From NCBI GenBank assembly GCA_029940475.1, contig JAPYUT010000008.1, forward strand, positions 27,427 through 91,426: a stretch of 64,000 bases of DNA. The letters run 5' to 3'. Shown here in pieces: positions 1-8,167 of this stretch. The first letter of the stretch is position 1. Each line of letters opens with the position of its first letter. Source of the stretch: Verrucomicrobiales bacterium. Lineage in GTDB: Bacteria; Verrucomicrobiota; Verrucomicrobiia; Verrucomicrobiales; DEV007. Position numbers and translations under genes: made by a program. The notes under the pieces are model-generated. The model did not search any database, was not told where the DNA came from, and saw nothing but the letters and a program-made list of their open reading frames with translations.

Positions 1-231
1 CGCCTTAAACTGCCTATGTGAATGGCTGCTCAGGGCAATTGCTAAGCAATTCTTAAACAATAAACCATTCATTTTAAATTACTTACCGTGTAAGGCGCCG
101 ATTCCTGGAAAATTAGGGAAAAGTTCCGAAAAGTATCGACCTCATATACCCAATCAGGATAACATCGAGCTTGAAGTAGGAAAAATACCTATTTTAAAAC
201 CCACAAAACAAAACAAGAACTGCTTAAACTC

Positions 232-873
232 ATGAAAAAATCAATTTTCTCAATTACTGCGATCTCAATCGCGCTGGCAGCGCTGGCTAACGCCGGAACT
301 GTCAACTTCACGAATACATCGGGAGCATCCGGGTTGCTTCAAATTCAAGTCAACGGTGTTCCGATTCCTGCGGGCAGCGGATTTGTTGCCGTTGGCACTA
401 CACCACTGACTCCAGCGGACTTGGCCGGTGAGGTTAATGCATCGGGTCATCTTTCTGTCGTCGGCAGGGACACATTAGCTGCTAGTTTCACTGTTTTTGG
501 TAATGCAGGGACGTTCGGAGTGAATGGCCTTGACGGGTATTTCTCAGGATCATCACAGATCAATGGTGCCGCATACGATAACAACTGGGTAGGCCAGCAA
601 CTTGTAGTCGTGATCGGTAATGGGACCGGAATCGCTGATTCAGGCCATTTGGCTATTATCGACGGAGGAGATTTTGGTGCTGATAATCCACTTTTCGCCA
701 CTAATGTAGGCACGGGAGGCACCGGCACTTTGTTGTTTGGAACCGAGAGTGGTACCAGTTCACTTGGTGCGCAATTTGGTGCAGTTCAGCTGGGTGAAGT
801 TGTTCCTGAGCCTGGGGTTGCAATCCTTGCTCTGCTTTCAGCTGGAATTATCTTCCTGCGCCGTCGCCGATAG
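232..873 (+). CDS. PEP-CTERM sorting domain protein, exported
   Basis: A 213-residue exported protein. The first about 21 residues form a signal peptide (KK near the start, a hydrophobic Ala-rich core, an ANA-type cleavage site). The C-terminus is a canonical PEP-CTERM signal: VPEPG, a hydrophobic stretch, then RRRR at the very end. Such proteins are known to be recognised by an exosortase and released to the surface or matrix; no exosortase gene lies in the window. The middle is Gly/Ser/Thr/Asn-rich with almost no Cys and no enzymatic motif, as expected of a structural or matrix protein. It resembles the next gene (same N-terminal pattern, the phrase FxVVGTT, the same C-terminus), so the two look like paralogs. 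Family assignment is secure; function is unknown. Confidence 0.9.
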   Translation: MKKSIFSITAISIALAALANAGTVNFTNTSGASGLLQIQVNGVPIPAGSGFVAVGTTPLTPADLAGEVNASGHLSVVGRDTLAASFTVFGNAGTFGVNGLDGYFSGSSQINGAAYDNNWVGQQLVVVIGNGTGIADSGHLAIIDGGDFGADNPLFATNVGTGGTGTLLFGTESGTSSLGAQFGAVQLGEVVPEPGVAILALLSAGIIFLRRRR

Positions 874-1386
874 ACATCCCGCACACATTCAATAATCCCC
901 TTCTAAGATTTAAGTAGTTTTTGTTTAAGAGGCTCCCGACTAAGTCGGGAGCCTCTTCTTTTTTGCAGATATCGGTTTTGCAAAGGCCGGCTATTTTGGA
1001 TGGCAGTTCCTAACTGCAGAAATTTTCATTTCTCTCCTGCAGTCGCCAGAACGATTTAACAAGATGGAGGCGAGCCAAGCCTCTCCGGTTTTATTCGAGT
1101 TCCGTTACCCTTGCAGAAGAAGCGAACACGGGGAGATCGCCGAGTGATCTCATCCTCAGTGCTTGTCCATTGCAGCACTTGGATCCCAGGCAAAGAGCTT
1201 TTCCCGTATCACCTAAAGCATCCTATATAGTGAGTGAGCACATCCTCAGGTGGTGACTGAGGACCCTGGGTATTGACTTTTGCAGAGTCAATAAGTGGTA
1301 AATCCATCAAAATGAAGCAGATCAGAAAGCTGATCGTGCGGAAATAGCCAAGGCAGGCGGCTAAAAACAGTGAAATAAACCTGAAA
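874..1386. other. Non-coding stretch between the PEP-CTERM genes
   Basis: No ORF with credible coding character is seen on either strand. The stretch holds the terminator of the first PEP-CTERM gene and a short perfect inverted repeat at 1003-1017 (GCAGTT, 3-nt loop, AACTGC) without a T-tract. The repeat array begins immediately to the right. Confidence 0.5.
929..965 (+). terminator. Rho-independent terminator of the first PEP-CTERM gene
   Basis: A perfect 12-13 bp stem (GAGGCTCCCGACT against AGTCGGGAGCCTC, 929-955, minimal loop) is followed by TTCTTTTTT. It lies 56 nt after the stop codon and should end transcription of a monocistronic unit. Confidence 0.9.
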
Positions 1387-1492
1387 TTTGGTTTTACATA
1401 TTATTAAGGTGAGTTTATATCTTACATCAGAGAGGTATAATTATAGCCAATGTGAGTTTACTTATTCACAATTTGGGTTTAGTTATTACCAC
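1387..1492 (+). repeat. Five degenerate 21-22 bp tandem repeats upstream of the second PEP-CTERM gene
   Basis: Units start at 1387, 1408, 1429, 1451 and 1472. Each carries a G-rich entry followed by GTTTA and an AT-rich tail, roughly TGTGAGTTTAYTTATTAC. Units 2 and 4 share GTGAGTTTA; units 1 and 5 share TTTGGnTTTA; unit 3 is the most diverged and contains a perfect TATAAT (1436-1441). The 21-22 bp period is two helical turns, so equivalent positions face the same side of the DNA. This would suit cooperative binding of a regulator, but that is inference. The array ends 62 nt before the start codon at 1555. Confidence 0.55.
1414..1441 (+). promoter_or_regulatory. Candidate sigma70-type promoter inside the repeat array
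   Basis: TTTATA (1414-1419) as a weak -35, a 16-nt spacer, then a perfect TATAAT (1436-1441). Transcription would start near 1448, giving a leader of roughly 105 nt before the PEP-CTERM gene at 1555, with repeat units 4 and 5 inside the leader. The -35 is poor, so the call is tentative. Confidence 0.4.
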
Positions 1493-1554
1493 TCCAATGG
1501 TTATGTGTTCAAGAGCTCATAGCCAATTTACAGAAACCAAACCAACAAAATATA

Positions 1555-2166
1555 ATGCTTAAATCTATTCTTAGTACTATTTCCGTACTGCTTGCCGTTG
1601 CTGGCCTGGCCAGTGCGGGAGTTGTTAATACAACAAACGCAACAGCTAGCTTACTTGAAGTGCAGGCTAATAACGTCGGTATCACTGGCGGCTTTTTAGT
1701 AGTTGGCACCACAGCTGCTTCTGATGCGGCCTTATCAGACCCAACTCTAGCCCAAGATGCATTGGCTGATTTCACACAATTTGGAGGCTCTACCACATTC
1801 GGGACACCGGGAGTTGGCGGAAATGCCGGCTTTTTCTCTCTCGCCGCTAATGGCGACGGTGGTTCGGCGGCCTTCAGTGGAAACCAAATATATTTGATTG
1901 GCGGTAACGGCTCAGATATTGCGAGTTCCAGTTATTTATTTATCGTTAGATCCGATGCGACGTTTGGTCCTGACCTGCCACTATTCAGTGGAAGTGTTAA
2001 TATCGGTGTTGATAACACTCTTCTCGGCGCTGTCGGTGGCACAAATGGTTTGAATGGAGGCGATGCGTTCCAGATGGAAGCAATCGGTGGCATCATTCCC
2101 GAGCCCGCCGTTTCAATTCTTGCTCTGTTTTCGGTCGGCCTTCTTGTATTGCGCCGTCGCCGCTAA
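1555..2166 (+). CDS. PEP-CTERM sorting domain protein, exported
   Basis: A 203-residue protein, apparently paralogous to the gene at 232-873. It has a signal peptide (residues 1 to about 21, ending LASA), a low-complexity Gly/Ala/Asn/Ser-rich body, and a C-terminal IPEPA, hydrophobic segment and RRRR tail. The start ATG follows an AT-rich leader without a Shine-Dalgarno. It is monocistronic: the 21-bp repeat array and a candidate promoter lie upstream and a strong terminator lies downstream. The family is known for exosortase-dependent surface or matrix proteins; no catalytic motif is visible and its precise role is unknown. Confidence 0.9.
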   Translation: MLKSILSTISVLLAVAGLASAGVVNTTNATASLLEVQANNVGITGGFLVVGTTAASDAALSDPTLAQDALADFTQFGGSTTFGTPGVGGNAGFFSLAANGDGGSAAFSGNQIYLIGGNGSDIASSSYLFIVRSDATFGPDLPLFSGSVNIGVDNTLLGAVGGTNGLNGGDAFQMEAIGGIIPEPAVSILALFSVGLLVLRRRR

Positions 2167-2225
2167 CTGATATCAGTTACAAAAACCCCCCAAACCTAAG
2201 CAACAATATAGGTTTTGGTTTTCAC

Positions 2226-2260
2226 AGGAGGTTCCCTTAACGGGGAACCTCCTTTTTTTT
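2226..2260 (+). terminator. Rho-independent terminator of the second PEP-CTERM gene
   Basis: An 11-bp stem (AGGAGGTTCCC, 2226-2236, against GGGAACCTCCT, 2243-2253) with a 6-nt loop runs into a stretch of eight T residues. It lies 60 nt after the stop codon. Confidence 0.9.
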
Positions 2261-2524
2261 GCAGTGGCGGCATATGCATAAGGGCTAGAACTCTGGAAGA
2301 TTGCCGGAAGATCTATTAAGCGTTGAAGAACTTCCTTAAGGAAGCCCCGTATTATCATGCGCGGAGTTCCGGGTAAGAGTAATTGTACCAGCCTGACGAG
2401 CATCACCTTACTCGGATATGATGGTCCAACGCTTGGCCAAGATGTCTTTTAGACCTACCTGCTAACGCCCTTATCAGCTATCTTGCGGGGCTACTGGATT
2501 CACCTTTGGAGGAATATCCTGTCA

Positions 2525-2894
2525 GATCATCAAGAGCAGCTTGAGCAACCGCAGGTGGCCTGCGGCGCACTTGAAGATGAAATTGTGGCACTGAACCGCC
2601 GAGCGCGATGCCTGCCCGACACAAGACGCGTATGATGCAGTGGTGACCGAACGCGACGCCCGACCGGCCTTGGCTGAAGGTGCGGGATGCGCGTGTGGGT
2701 TCTATCGTGCTGGCCAAGGACTGGCAGAGCGGTGAGGTGTCACTGTGCTTTGGTCTCTGCAGAAGAGCGATGATTTCGTGTCATGAGAAGCCTTTGAGGG
2801 CGGCACATGGAGTGACGCGCCCAACGGCGAGTTCAAGCTGACCCTGCCGCTTGGTGAGGCCAAGAAGTGGTTACGCTTTACCCTGGCGGAATAG
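2525..2894 (+). pseudogene. Decayed 3' end of a secreted-protein gene (coiled coil plus C-terminal module)
   Basis: Three or more frames must be joined to read it. From 2525 the frame gives a heptad-like coil (EQLEQ...LEDEIVALN) ending in a stop near 2634. A shifted frame gives YDAVVTERDARP, another gives RDARVGSIVLAKDWQSG, and the last gives WSLQKSDDFVS, an internal TGA where Trp would be expected, then EAFEGGTWSDAPNG and a final KKWLRFTLAE before TAG at 2892-2894. The order coil, ERDARP, GSxVL, SDDFxSW, hydrophobic C-terminus matches a C-terminal region I recall from verrucomicrobial surface proteins (memory, not a search). The last part also resembles the end of the 1847-residue protein at 55061 (SADLVSW...RLRV). 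At least two frameshifts and one nonsense codon mark it as dead. Confidence 0.65.
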
Positions 2895-2940
2895 TATTTC
2901 AATTATCAGGGAAGCATCCACTTCCATTGCATCAACGCTT

Positions 2941-4182
2941 TTACTCAAACCAACTGTATTTTTCAATTCCCACAACCTCAACCTGGTTATCAGAAGCCGG
3001 GTTGTCCGCAAAGCGCAGCGAAGCGATCACGCTGAGTGGTTTTTCAGTCACAGCTAGTCCCGGGATGAGATTCTTTAATGGCTGCAACCTTGCAATCAAC
3101 GCTTGTCCGAATCCTGTGTTCCTGTCGATATAACCGTAGATGAGGAAATCCGGGTCTCCCGGATAGTAGATCTCGACACAGTACCATCGGGTTTTATCCT
3201 CATAATTATTGGCGTAGAAATCACCATTACGCAGCTTGGAGCGGAATTGTTGGGCAATATTTGGGCGAGCGGATTTAAACTGCTCCAGCGGCATTTGCTG
3301 GTACCTGAAGGAAATCTCCCAATCTATCTTGATGTTCTCATTGCTTTGGATAAAGGCGAAATAGCGGCGTTGTTGCAAGTTGCCGATCCGCACAGAAAGA
3401 AGGATGGAATATCTTCCGTTATCGAGTTTTACCTTGTTGCTGTTTACAATTTCGCTGTAGGTCTCATTTCCCGTGCCCGGTCCGCTGTCTTTTATCCGCG
3501 GGCCGGTAATTTCCGGATGGGTCACGAGTGCCAGTTGTTCCGCAAGGGTTTTTGCTGCCGCAAAGGATCGTATAATCGATAGGCAGGTATTCAGCTCAGA
3601 GCGCGTGAGAGAGTTGGGGATTTGATTTCCCGATGCTACCACCGGGACGGACTCTTGCACCGGTTCAGGATCAATATCAACAGCATCTATATCCATCATC
3701 AACGCCTCACCGCCTTTAAAAACAAGGGATATCAGCAAAATGATACTGCCAGTGCCAATGATGGCCAATAGGGAATACAAGAGGATACGCCTGACCTTTT
3801 CCCAGGGGTTCAGGTTGATTGTGCGGCGAATCCTGCGTATACGCATCTGGTTCTCATTATTGGGATCGATCTCTAAAAATTCAGTGGTATTATCCTCATG
3901 TCCCTGGGCTGAATCTGCAGTCTGCTTATTATCCCACGTTGGATGCCTAACTCCGGACGATCGCCGTTCACGCTGTAAATTGGCAACAGGTGATGTGTTG
4001 CTTGAAGAGGATTGAACGGGTTCAGCAGGATTTTTTTCTTTGCCGAGTTGTTTACTGCAATACGGGCAGGCCAGGTGACTTCTTCTGGCATTCGAACGAA
4101 TTCTTACTTCCCGGTTGCAGTGCGGACAGTTCAGCACAAGCCATTCGCGTTCCAGCGCACCGGGGTCATCTTTATAATTCAT
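2941..4182 (-). CDS. Zinc-ribbon membrane protein, PBP-linked paralog B
   Basis: A 413-residue protein I do not recognise by name. The N-terminus is a short zinc ribbon (Cys19, 22, 39, 42; pattern CPHC...CPYC). A low-complexity linker follows, then a basic patch (RIRRIRR) and one transmembrane helix at about 133-155. The large C-terminal part (about 190-413) is probably extracytoplasmic and holds the phrase YGYI followed by a segment ending near the C-terminus in a Trp-containing motif. The next gene upstream has the same order (ribbon, linker, helix, C-terminal domain with YGYI), so the two are diverged paralogs. It is the last gene of a minus-strand run headed by a class A penicillin-binding protein, 71 nt after its paralog. 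A cell-wall role is inferred only from position. Confidence 0.75.
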   Translation of the reverse strand: MNYKDDPGALEREWLVLNCPHCNREVRIRSNARRSHLACPYCSKQLGKEKNPAEPVQSSSSNTSPVANLQRERRSSGVRHPTWDNKQTADSAQGHEDNTTEFLEIDPNNENQMRIRRIRRTINLNPWEKVRRILLYSLLAIIGTGSIILLISLVFKGGEALMMDIDAVDIDPEPVQESVPVVASGNQIPNSLTRSELNTCLSIIRSFAAAKTLAEQLALVTHPEITGPRIKDSGPGTGNETYSEIVNSNKVKLDNGRYSILLSVRIGNLQQRRYFAFIQSNENIKIDWEISFRYQQMPLEQFKSARPNIAQQFRSKLRNGDFYANNYEDKTRWYCVEIYYPGDPDFLIYGYIDRNTGFGQALIARLQPLKNLIPGLAVTEKPLSVIASLRFADNPASDNQVEVVGIEKYSWFE

Positions 4183-4253
4183 TTAGATCTTGCGGGGGCA
4201 ATGTGTGGTTATCATTAACTTCACCAACGGCGATTGCAATGCGGGTGTTCCGT

Positions 4254-5627
4254 CTATCTCAAGATCCAACCACTGGTGATAACCTCATCAATAAGAACCT
4301 GATTGGATGATTTTGGATGATCGGGGTAACGAATTCGAACGATGGAGAATCCTTCTCTCCCCTGTCTAAGTGTAGGGAAAAGTTCCGCTTTCTTTTGGAT
4401 GTAGCCATAAATGACATTGGTTCGATTCATGTCACTCAAGCGCAGACATTTGTGAGTTTTGTCATTGAAATCAAAGTTAAAATAATCGTCGAATTTGATG
4501 CGGACCCGGAACAGCGTGGGTTTCTTGGGTTGTTTCTTTATGAATTGTGCCAGGCTCATTTCCGAGTAGCCGACGAAAGACTCCCAATCGACAACAAAAC
4601 TGTCTTTTTCCAATGCAACAACGGCAGTCACCTTGCTTAAATCATCGAGTATGACCTCGATCAGGAAACAGTCCTCTGTGACCACGCTGTGTTTGTAATC
4701 GCTGATTGAATGGTATTTGATCGGACCGGGGTCGTTGGAGGCATAGTAATCCCTCATCAGTGGCTCCACCCGGTTAATGACTCTTGTGACCGTCTTACGG
4801 CCACTGAGATCACCTGCCTCCAGGAACGTCCTGAGGGCAGCAGTCGCTCGTTCATTGATTTCACGGATTCCATGATTCTTTACGAGTGGTCGCATTGGGC
4901 TCAGCACTGCCGCTTCCTGGATGGGCGCAGTATCCTCCTTTACAGGTTTCTCGACCGGCGGGATGTTCTTAACGGGCTTACCGGCCGGAGAAACTGCCGA
5001 CTGTTGTTTGTCCTTCATGGGGTTTGGCCTCATCCATAAAGCGGTGATCATTAATAATAATGCGAGAAGAAAAAGAATCCGTAATTTAACTGAGTATTTC
5101 TTTTTTCGGGGAACTATCTTGAATCTAATTTTCGCATTAGAGTCGGTGACTTCTAATACAGGTTGAGATGGATCTCCCTCCTTCACATCATGGTCCCAGT
5201 CTATGAGGGTCTTGACAGATCTCCGGGTGCCGGATTTGTCAACAGTTGAGGTGTCCGTATCGGCAACCTTGAAGTTCTGCTTAATGTGCTTGAGTCCAAA
5301 AGAAGATCCTTTCGCGCGGTCCACTCCATGTGTTTTTTGATTAGCATTCCGAATGATCATATCCGGAAGATCAATATTCAGGGTCTTCTTACGAACAGGA
5401 ATTACGCTGCTACCTTCGACATTTCGGGAAGGTGTTGTTTTTTGCGGGGGACTTGTACTGATCCCGCACATTGGACAGGAGAATTCTGCAGGGGTTTCGC
5501 TATTACCCGGAACTTTAAATTCAGTGAGGCATTCCGGGCAGGTAAGTATTTTAGGGTCTGGATCCGACATTTTGCGGAGGTTCTTAGTGCTGAGGATAAT
5601 ATGTAAATTATTCGGATCCCAAAGCAT
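4254..5627 (-). CDS. Zinc-ribbon membrane protein, PBP-linked paralog A
   Basis: A 457-residue protein of unknown function. Cys30, 33, 51 and 54 form an N-terminal zinc ribbon (CPEC...CPMC). A polar linker with a basic segment (RKKK) leads to one transmembrane helix at about 182-199, then a Pro/Lys/Val-rich spacer (repeats of KPVK) and an extracytoplasmic domain similar to that of the downstream gene. Two starts are possible. The ATG at 5627 overlaps the TAA of the penicillin-binding protein gene as TAATG, a classic translational-coupling arrangement. The ATG at 5570 gives MSDPDP, a leader length closer to the paralog. I report the longer form because of the overlap. The shared transcription unit suggests a role tied to peptidoglycan synthesis, which is inference. 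Confidence 0.75.
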   Translation of the reverse strand: MLWDPNNLHIILSTKNLRKMSDPDPKILTCPECLTEFKVPGNSETPAEFSCPMCGISTSPPQKTTPSRNVEGSSVIPVRKKTLNIDLPDMIIRNANQKTHGVDRAKGSSFGLKHIKQNFKVADTDTSTVDKSGTRRSVKTLIDWDHDVKEGDPSQPVLEVTDSNAKIRFKIVPRKKKYSVKLRILFLLALLLMITALWMRPNPMKDKQQSAVSPAGKPVKNIPPVEKPVKEDTAPIQEAAVLSPMRPLVKNHGIREINERATAALRTFLEAGDLSGRKTVTRVINRVEPLMRDYYASNDPGPIKYHSISDYKHSVVTEDCFLIEVILDDLSKVTAVVALEKDSFVVDWESFVGYSEMSLAQFIKKQPKKPTLFRVRIKFDDYFNFDFNDKTHKCLRLSDMNRTNVIYGYIQKKAELFPTLRQGREGFSIVRIRYPDHPKSSNQVLIDEVITSGWILR

Positions 5628-8113
5628 TAATCGATTATTGGGATTGCAATGGGCTTTGGTCTGGGGATCGGAATTGGAGTTTCTTCCCTGTCGAGTGTGA
5701 CCGGATTGACAGGAGTTGCCCGCCGAATTTCATCTGTTGGCCCGGCAGCCCGGGCACGCAGGACGGGTTGTTGCGAGGAATAAGGGTCGGCATTGCCGAC
5801 AACGGTTGGTGAAAGCAGGAGGATTGCTTCAGATGATCTTGACGCGAGTAATGGTGAGGGGGGCACAGTAGTGGTTGAGATCCCCGGGATCGGTCGATGT
5901 TGTATACGTTCTCGATCAGTGGAATGAAATTGACAATAGAGGTGGAAATTATTTTTTTTACGGATGACTTCTTTGTAAGTGCAACGTTGAATTCTCCTTG
6001 CCCCTTGCTCCGCACCCGGAAGTTCCTCATAGCATGAATCAGTTGCCAAATGTCCTGATTTTCTGCAGATCTCAATCATGTGGCAACCCTCTGGAACCGG
6101 AAAGGGTTTTGAGGGGAAGGAGTCATAGGAGGCATTCATCACATCCACCCAGACCGGAAGTGTAATGGAATTACTGAAGGCTCCGCGGTAGATCGTTTTC
6201 GGGTAGTCGAATCCCGTCCATACCCCGCATGTTACTTCGCTATTATATCCGATAAACCAGAGATCAGTGAAGTTGTGGGTGGTTCCTGTTTTGCCGGCGG
6301 CATTCTTGTCACGCAAGCCGTATTTGGCGTATGAATTTTTTCCTGTACCTCTGTACAACACTTCCTGCAGGCAGCTGTTTACCTGATAGGCAGCAATAGG
6401 GTCGATAGCTTCTGAGATTCCGGTGAGGGGTTCGCTAAAGATTGTTGTTCCACGGGCATCCACGATTGAGGAGATAATATGTAGGGTATCGGGACTCTTC
6501 CCTGCGTTGGGAAATATCGTGAATGCCCTGCAGAATTCCTCAAGGCTGATGGGACTGCTCCCGAGAAGAGTTTTGTCATACTCATCCATTGGAGAATTAA
6601 TGCCCGCTTTTTTAGCGATTTTCGTTACCTTTTGGCGTCCAATTCTTTTGCCAATCCTGACAGTCGCCGCATTTTTCGAGTGGACTAGGGCCTCCCTTGC
6701 GGAGATATCACCGAGATAGTTTACGACTGCTGATTCTCCGCCCCATTCCCCCAGAATTCCAGTAATTCCTCCGATTGCGACAATGCGGTTGTCAATCGGG
6801 GCGTCTTTGATCATTGATCCTGGGAAATAGTTTTCGGAATAGGCTGCCGCATAAACGAAAGGCTTGAAAGCGGTGCCTGCAGGCCGTCGTGACTGGAATG
6901 CCCTATTCAGCTGGCTTTCTCCAAAATTACGGCCGCCAAGCATTGCAATTATTCCACCGGTTTTGTTTTCGATCATCAATACAGCTCCCTGCAGATAATC
7001 CGGAACACGTTTAGCTGTCTCAAAAGATCGATCGTTTTTGTCCACAGGATCCGGGAGGGCTTTCTTTTCCCTGTACTGAGAGTAGGTAGGGTGTTTGTAG
7101 CCAGGATGTTTTTCTACTTTGCTCAGGTTCCGGAGCAGGCTTTGTCGTGCGGCTTGCTGAGCGGCATTATCAATAGTGGTATAGATTTTAAATCCTCCCC
7201 CCCCGGCACTTGCAAATCCGATTTGGTCAATGACCTGGAGGCGAATCATTTCCTGCACATAAGAATTCTGATGCCTCTTGGAGTTGGTAAGAGTGATGGG
7301 TGTTTTTAGATATACGGGCAGTTCACGATTACTAATCATGCCTTCCGCATGCATGCGTCGCAGCACATGGTTGCGTGCTTTGCGGGAGCCGTCTGGGTTT
7401 GTGCGTGGAGAGAGGCGGGACGGGCTTTTGATAAGACCGCAAATGGTAGCCGACTCAATTACATCAAGTTGGCCTGCTGATTTCCCGAAATATCCCCGCG
7501 CTGCGGATTCGATGCCAAAATAGCCGCTACCGAAGAAAATTCGATTAAGGTAGTGTTCAAGGATCTCAGGTTTGGTGAAATCCTTCTCAAGCCGCTGTGC
7601 CAGAAAAGCCTCGATGATTTTCGTGTCGAGGTTGCGGTTTTTCTTCAGTTCGGGATAACATTGCTTGGCGAGTTGTTGGGTAATGGTACTTGCTCCCTGA
7701 GTAACACGTTGTGCTTTGAAATTCAGGATGGCGGCGCGTATTATTCCTATATAGTCGATACCGTCATGCTGGAAGAAGCGTGAATCTTCCACTGCGGTTA
7801 GTGCCTGAATAAAATGGTAGGGGACTTTTTCCAGTTTAATGGGACGCCTGTCTTCAATCTTGATTTGTCCTATCTCAACGCCGTTGCGATCATAAATTCG
7901 GCTTGGAATTTCAAGCTTACCAATGGCATTGAGGTCAAATGTTTCACTCTGATCCCTGCGTGGCTGCATGAACAGGTAGAGGGTTATAAGTGCGGCAAGA
8001 CCGACGACACAACTTACTGCACATAATAATCCAAGGAACCGTTTCCAAAAAGGACGACGGGTAGAGAGATTAACCGGGCGGATGCCGTCGGAGGAGCCTC
8101 TTTTGAACAGCAT
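5627..8113 (-). CDS. Class A penicillin-binding protein (PBP1A type), Thr in place of the nucleophile Ser
   Basis: An 828-residue bifunctional peptidoglycan synthase by architecture: a short cytoplasmic tail, a transmembrane helix at about 25-49, a GT51 glycosyltransferase domain (EDSRFFQHDGID with the catalytic Glu; QGASTITQQLAKQ), then a transpeptidase domain. Its SxN motif (Ser479-Lys480-Asn481) and KTGTT motif (608-612) are intact. The SxxK nucleophile motif reads T-A-F-K: Thr414 replaces Ser, confirmed by the codon ACC at 6874-6872, and the surroundings (RRPAGTAFKPFVYAAA) are otherwise canonical. The C-terminal about 150 residues are extra, with a Cys-containing segment and a Pro/Ile-rich tail. 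It heads a run with two zinc-ribbon membrane proteins and is divergent (54 nt) from the MidA-type gene. Glycosyltransferase function is likely; transpeptidase activity is uncertain. Confidence 0.92.
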   Translation of the reverse strand: MLFKRGSSDGIRPVNLSTRRPFWKRFLGLLCAVSCVVGLAALITLYLFMQPRRDQSETFDLNAIGKLEIPSRIYDRNGVEIGQIKIEDRRPIKLEKVPYHFIQALTAVEDSRFFQHDGIDYIGIIRAAILNFKAQRVTQGASTITQQLAKQCYPELKKNRNLDTKIIEAFLAQRLEKDFTKPEILEHYLNRIFFGSGYFGIESAARGYFGKSAGQLDVIESATICGLIKSPSRLSPRTNPDGSRKARNHVLRRMHAEGMISNRELPVYLKTPITLTNSKRHQNSYVQEMIRLQVIDQIGFASAGGGGFKIYTTIDNAAQQAARQSLLRNLSKVEKHPGYKHPTYSQYREKKALPDPVDKNDRSFETAKRVPDYLQGAVLMIENKTGGIIAMLGGRNFGESQLNRAFQSRRPAGTAFKPFVYAAAYSENYFPGSMIKDAPIDNRIVAIGGITGILGEWGGESAVVNYLGDISAREALVHSKNAATVRIGKRIGRQKVTKIAKKAGINSPMDEYDKTLLGSSPISLEEFCRAFTIFPNAGKSPDTLHIISSIVDARGTTIFSEPLTGISEAIDPIAAYQVNSCLQEVLYRGTGKNSYAKYGLRDKNAAGKTGTTHNFTDLWFIGYNSEVTCGVWTGFDYPKTIYRGAFSNSITLPVWVDVMNASYDSFPSKPFPVPEGCHMIEICRKSGHLATDSCYEELPGAEQGARRIQRCTYKEVIRKKNNFHLYCQFHSTDRERIQHRPIPGISTTTVPPSPLLASRSSEAILLLSPTVVGNADPYSSQQPVLRARAAGPTDEIRRATPVNPVTLDREETPIPIPRPKPIAIPIID

Positions 8114-8167
8114 GACAGGGTGTGGTTTCCGGCTCGCCGGACTGGAGGATCAGTATAAGCTAAGCTG

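Noticed and set aside
1387..1492. CRISPR-like array
   Set aside because: The repeats are degenerate, contiguous and only 21-22 bp with no unique spacers; no cas genes are nearby.
2262..2940. Insertion-sequence remnant
   Set aside because: No transposase motif, terminal inverted repeats or target duplication seen; the coding debris fits a surface-protein C-terminus better.
3103..3582. 159-codon open frame on the plus strand within the zinc-ribbon gene
   Set aside because: It is antisense to a convincing gene, and its translation shows no domain, signal or family pattern.
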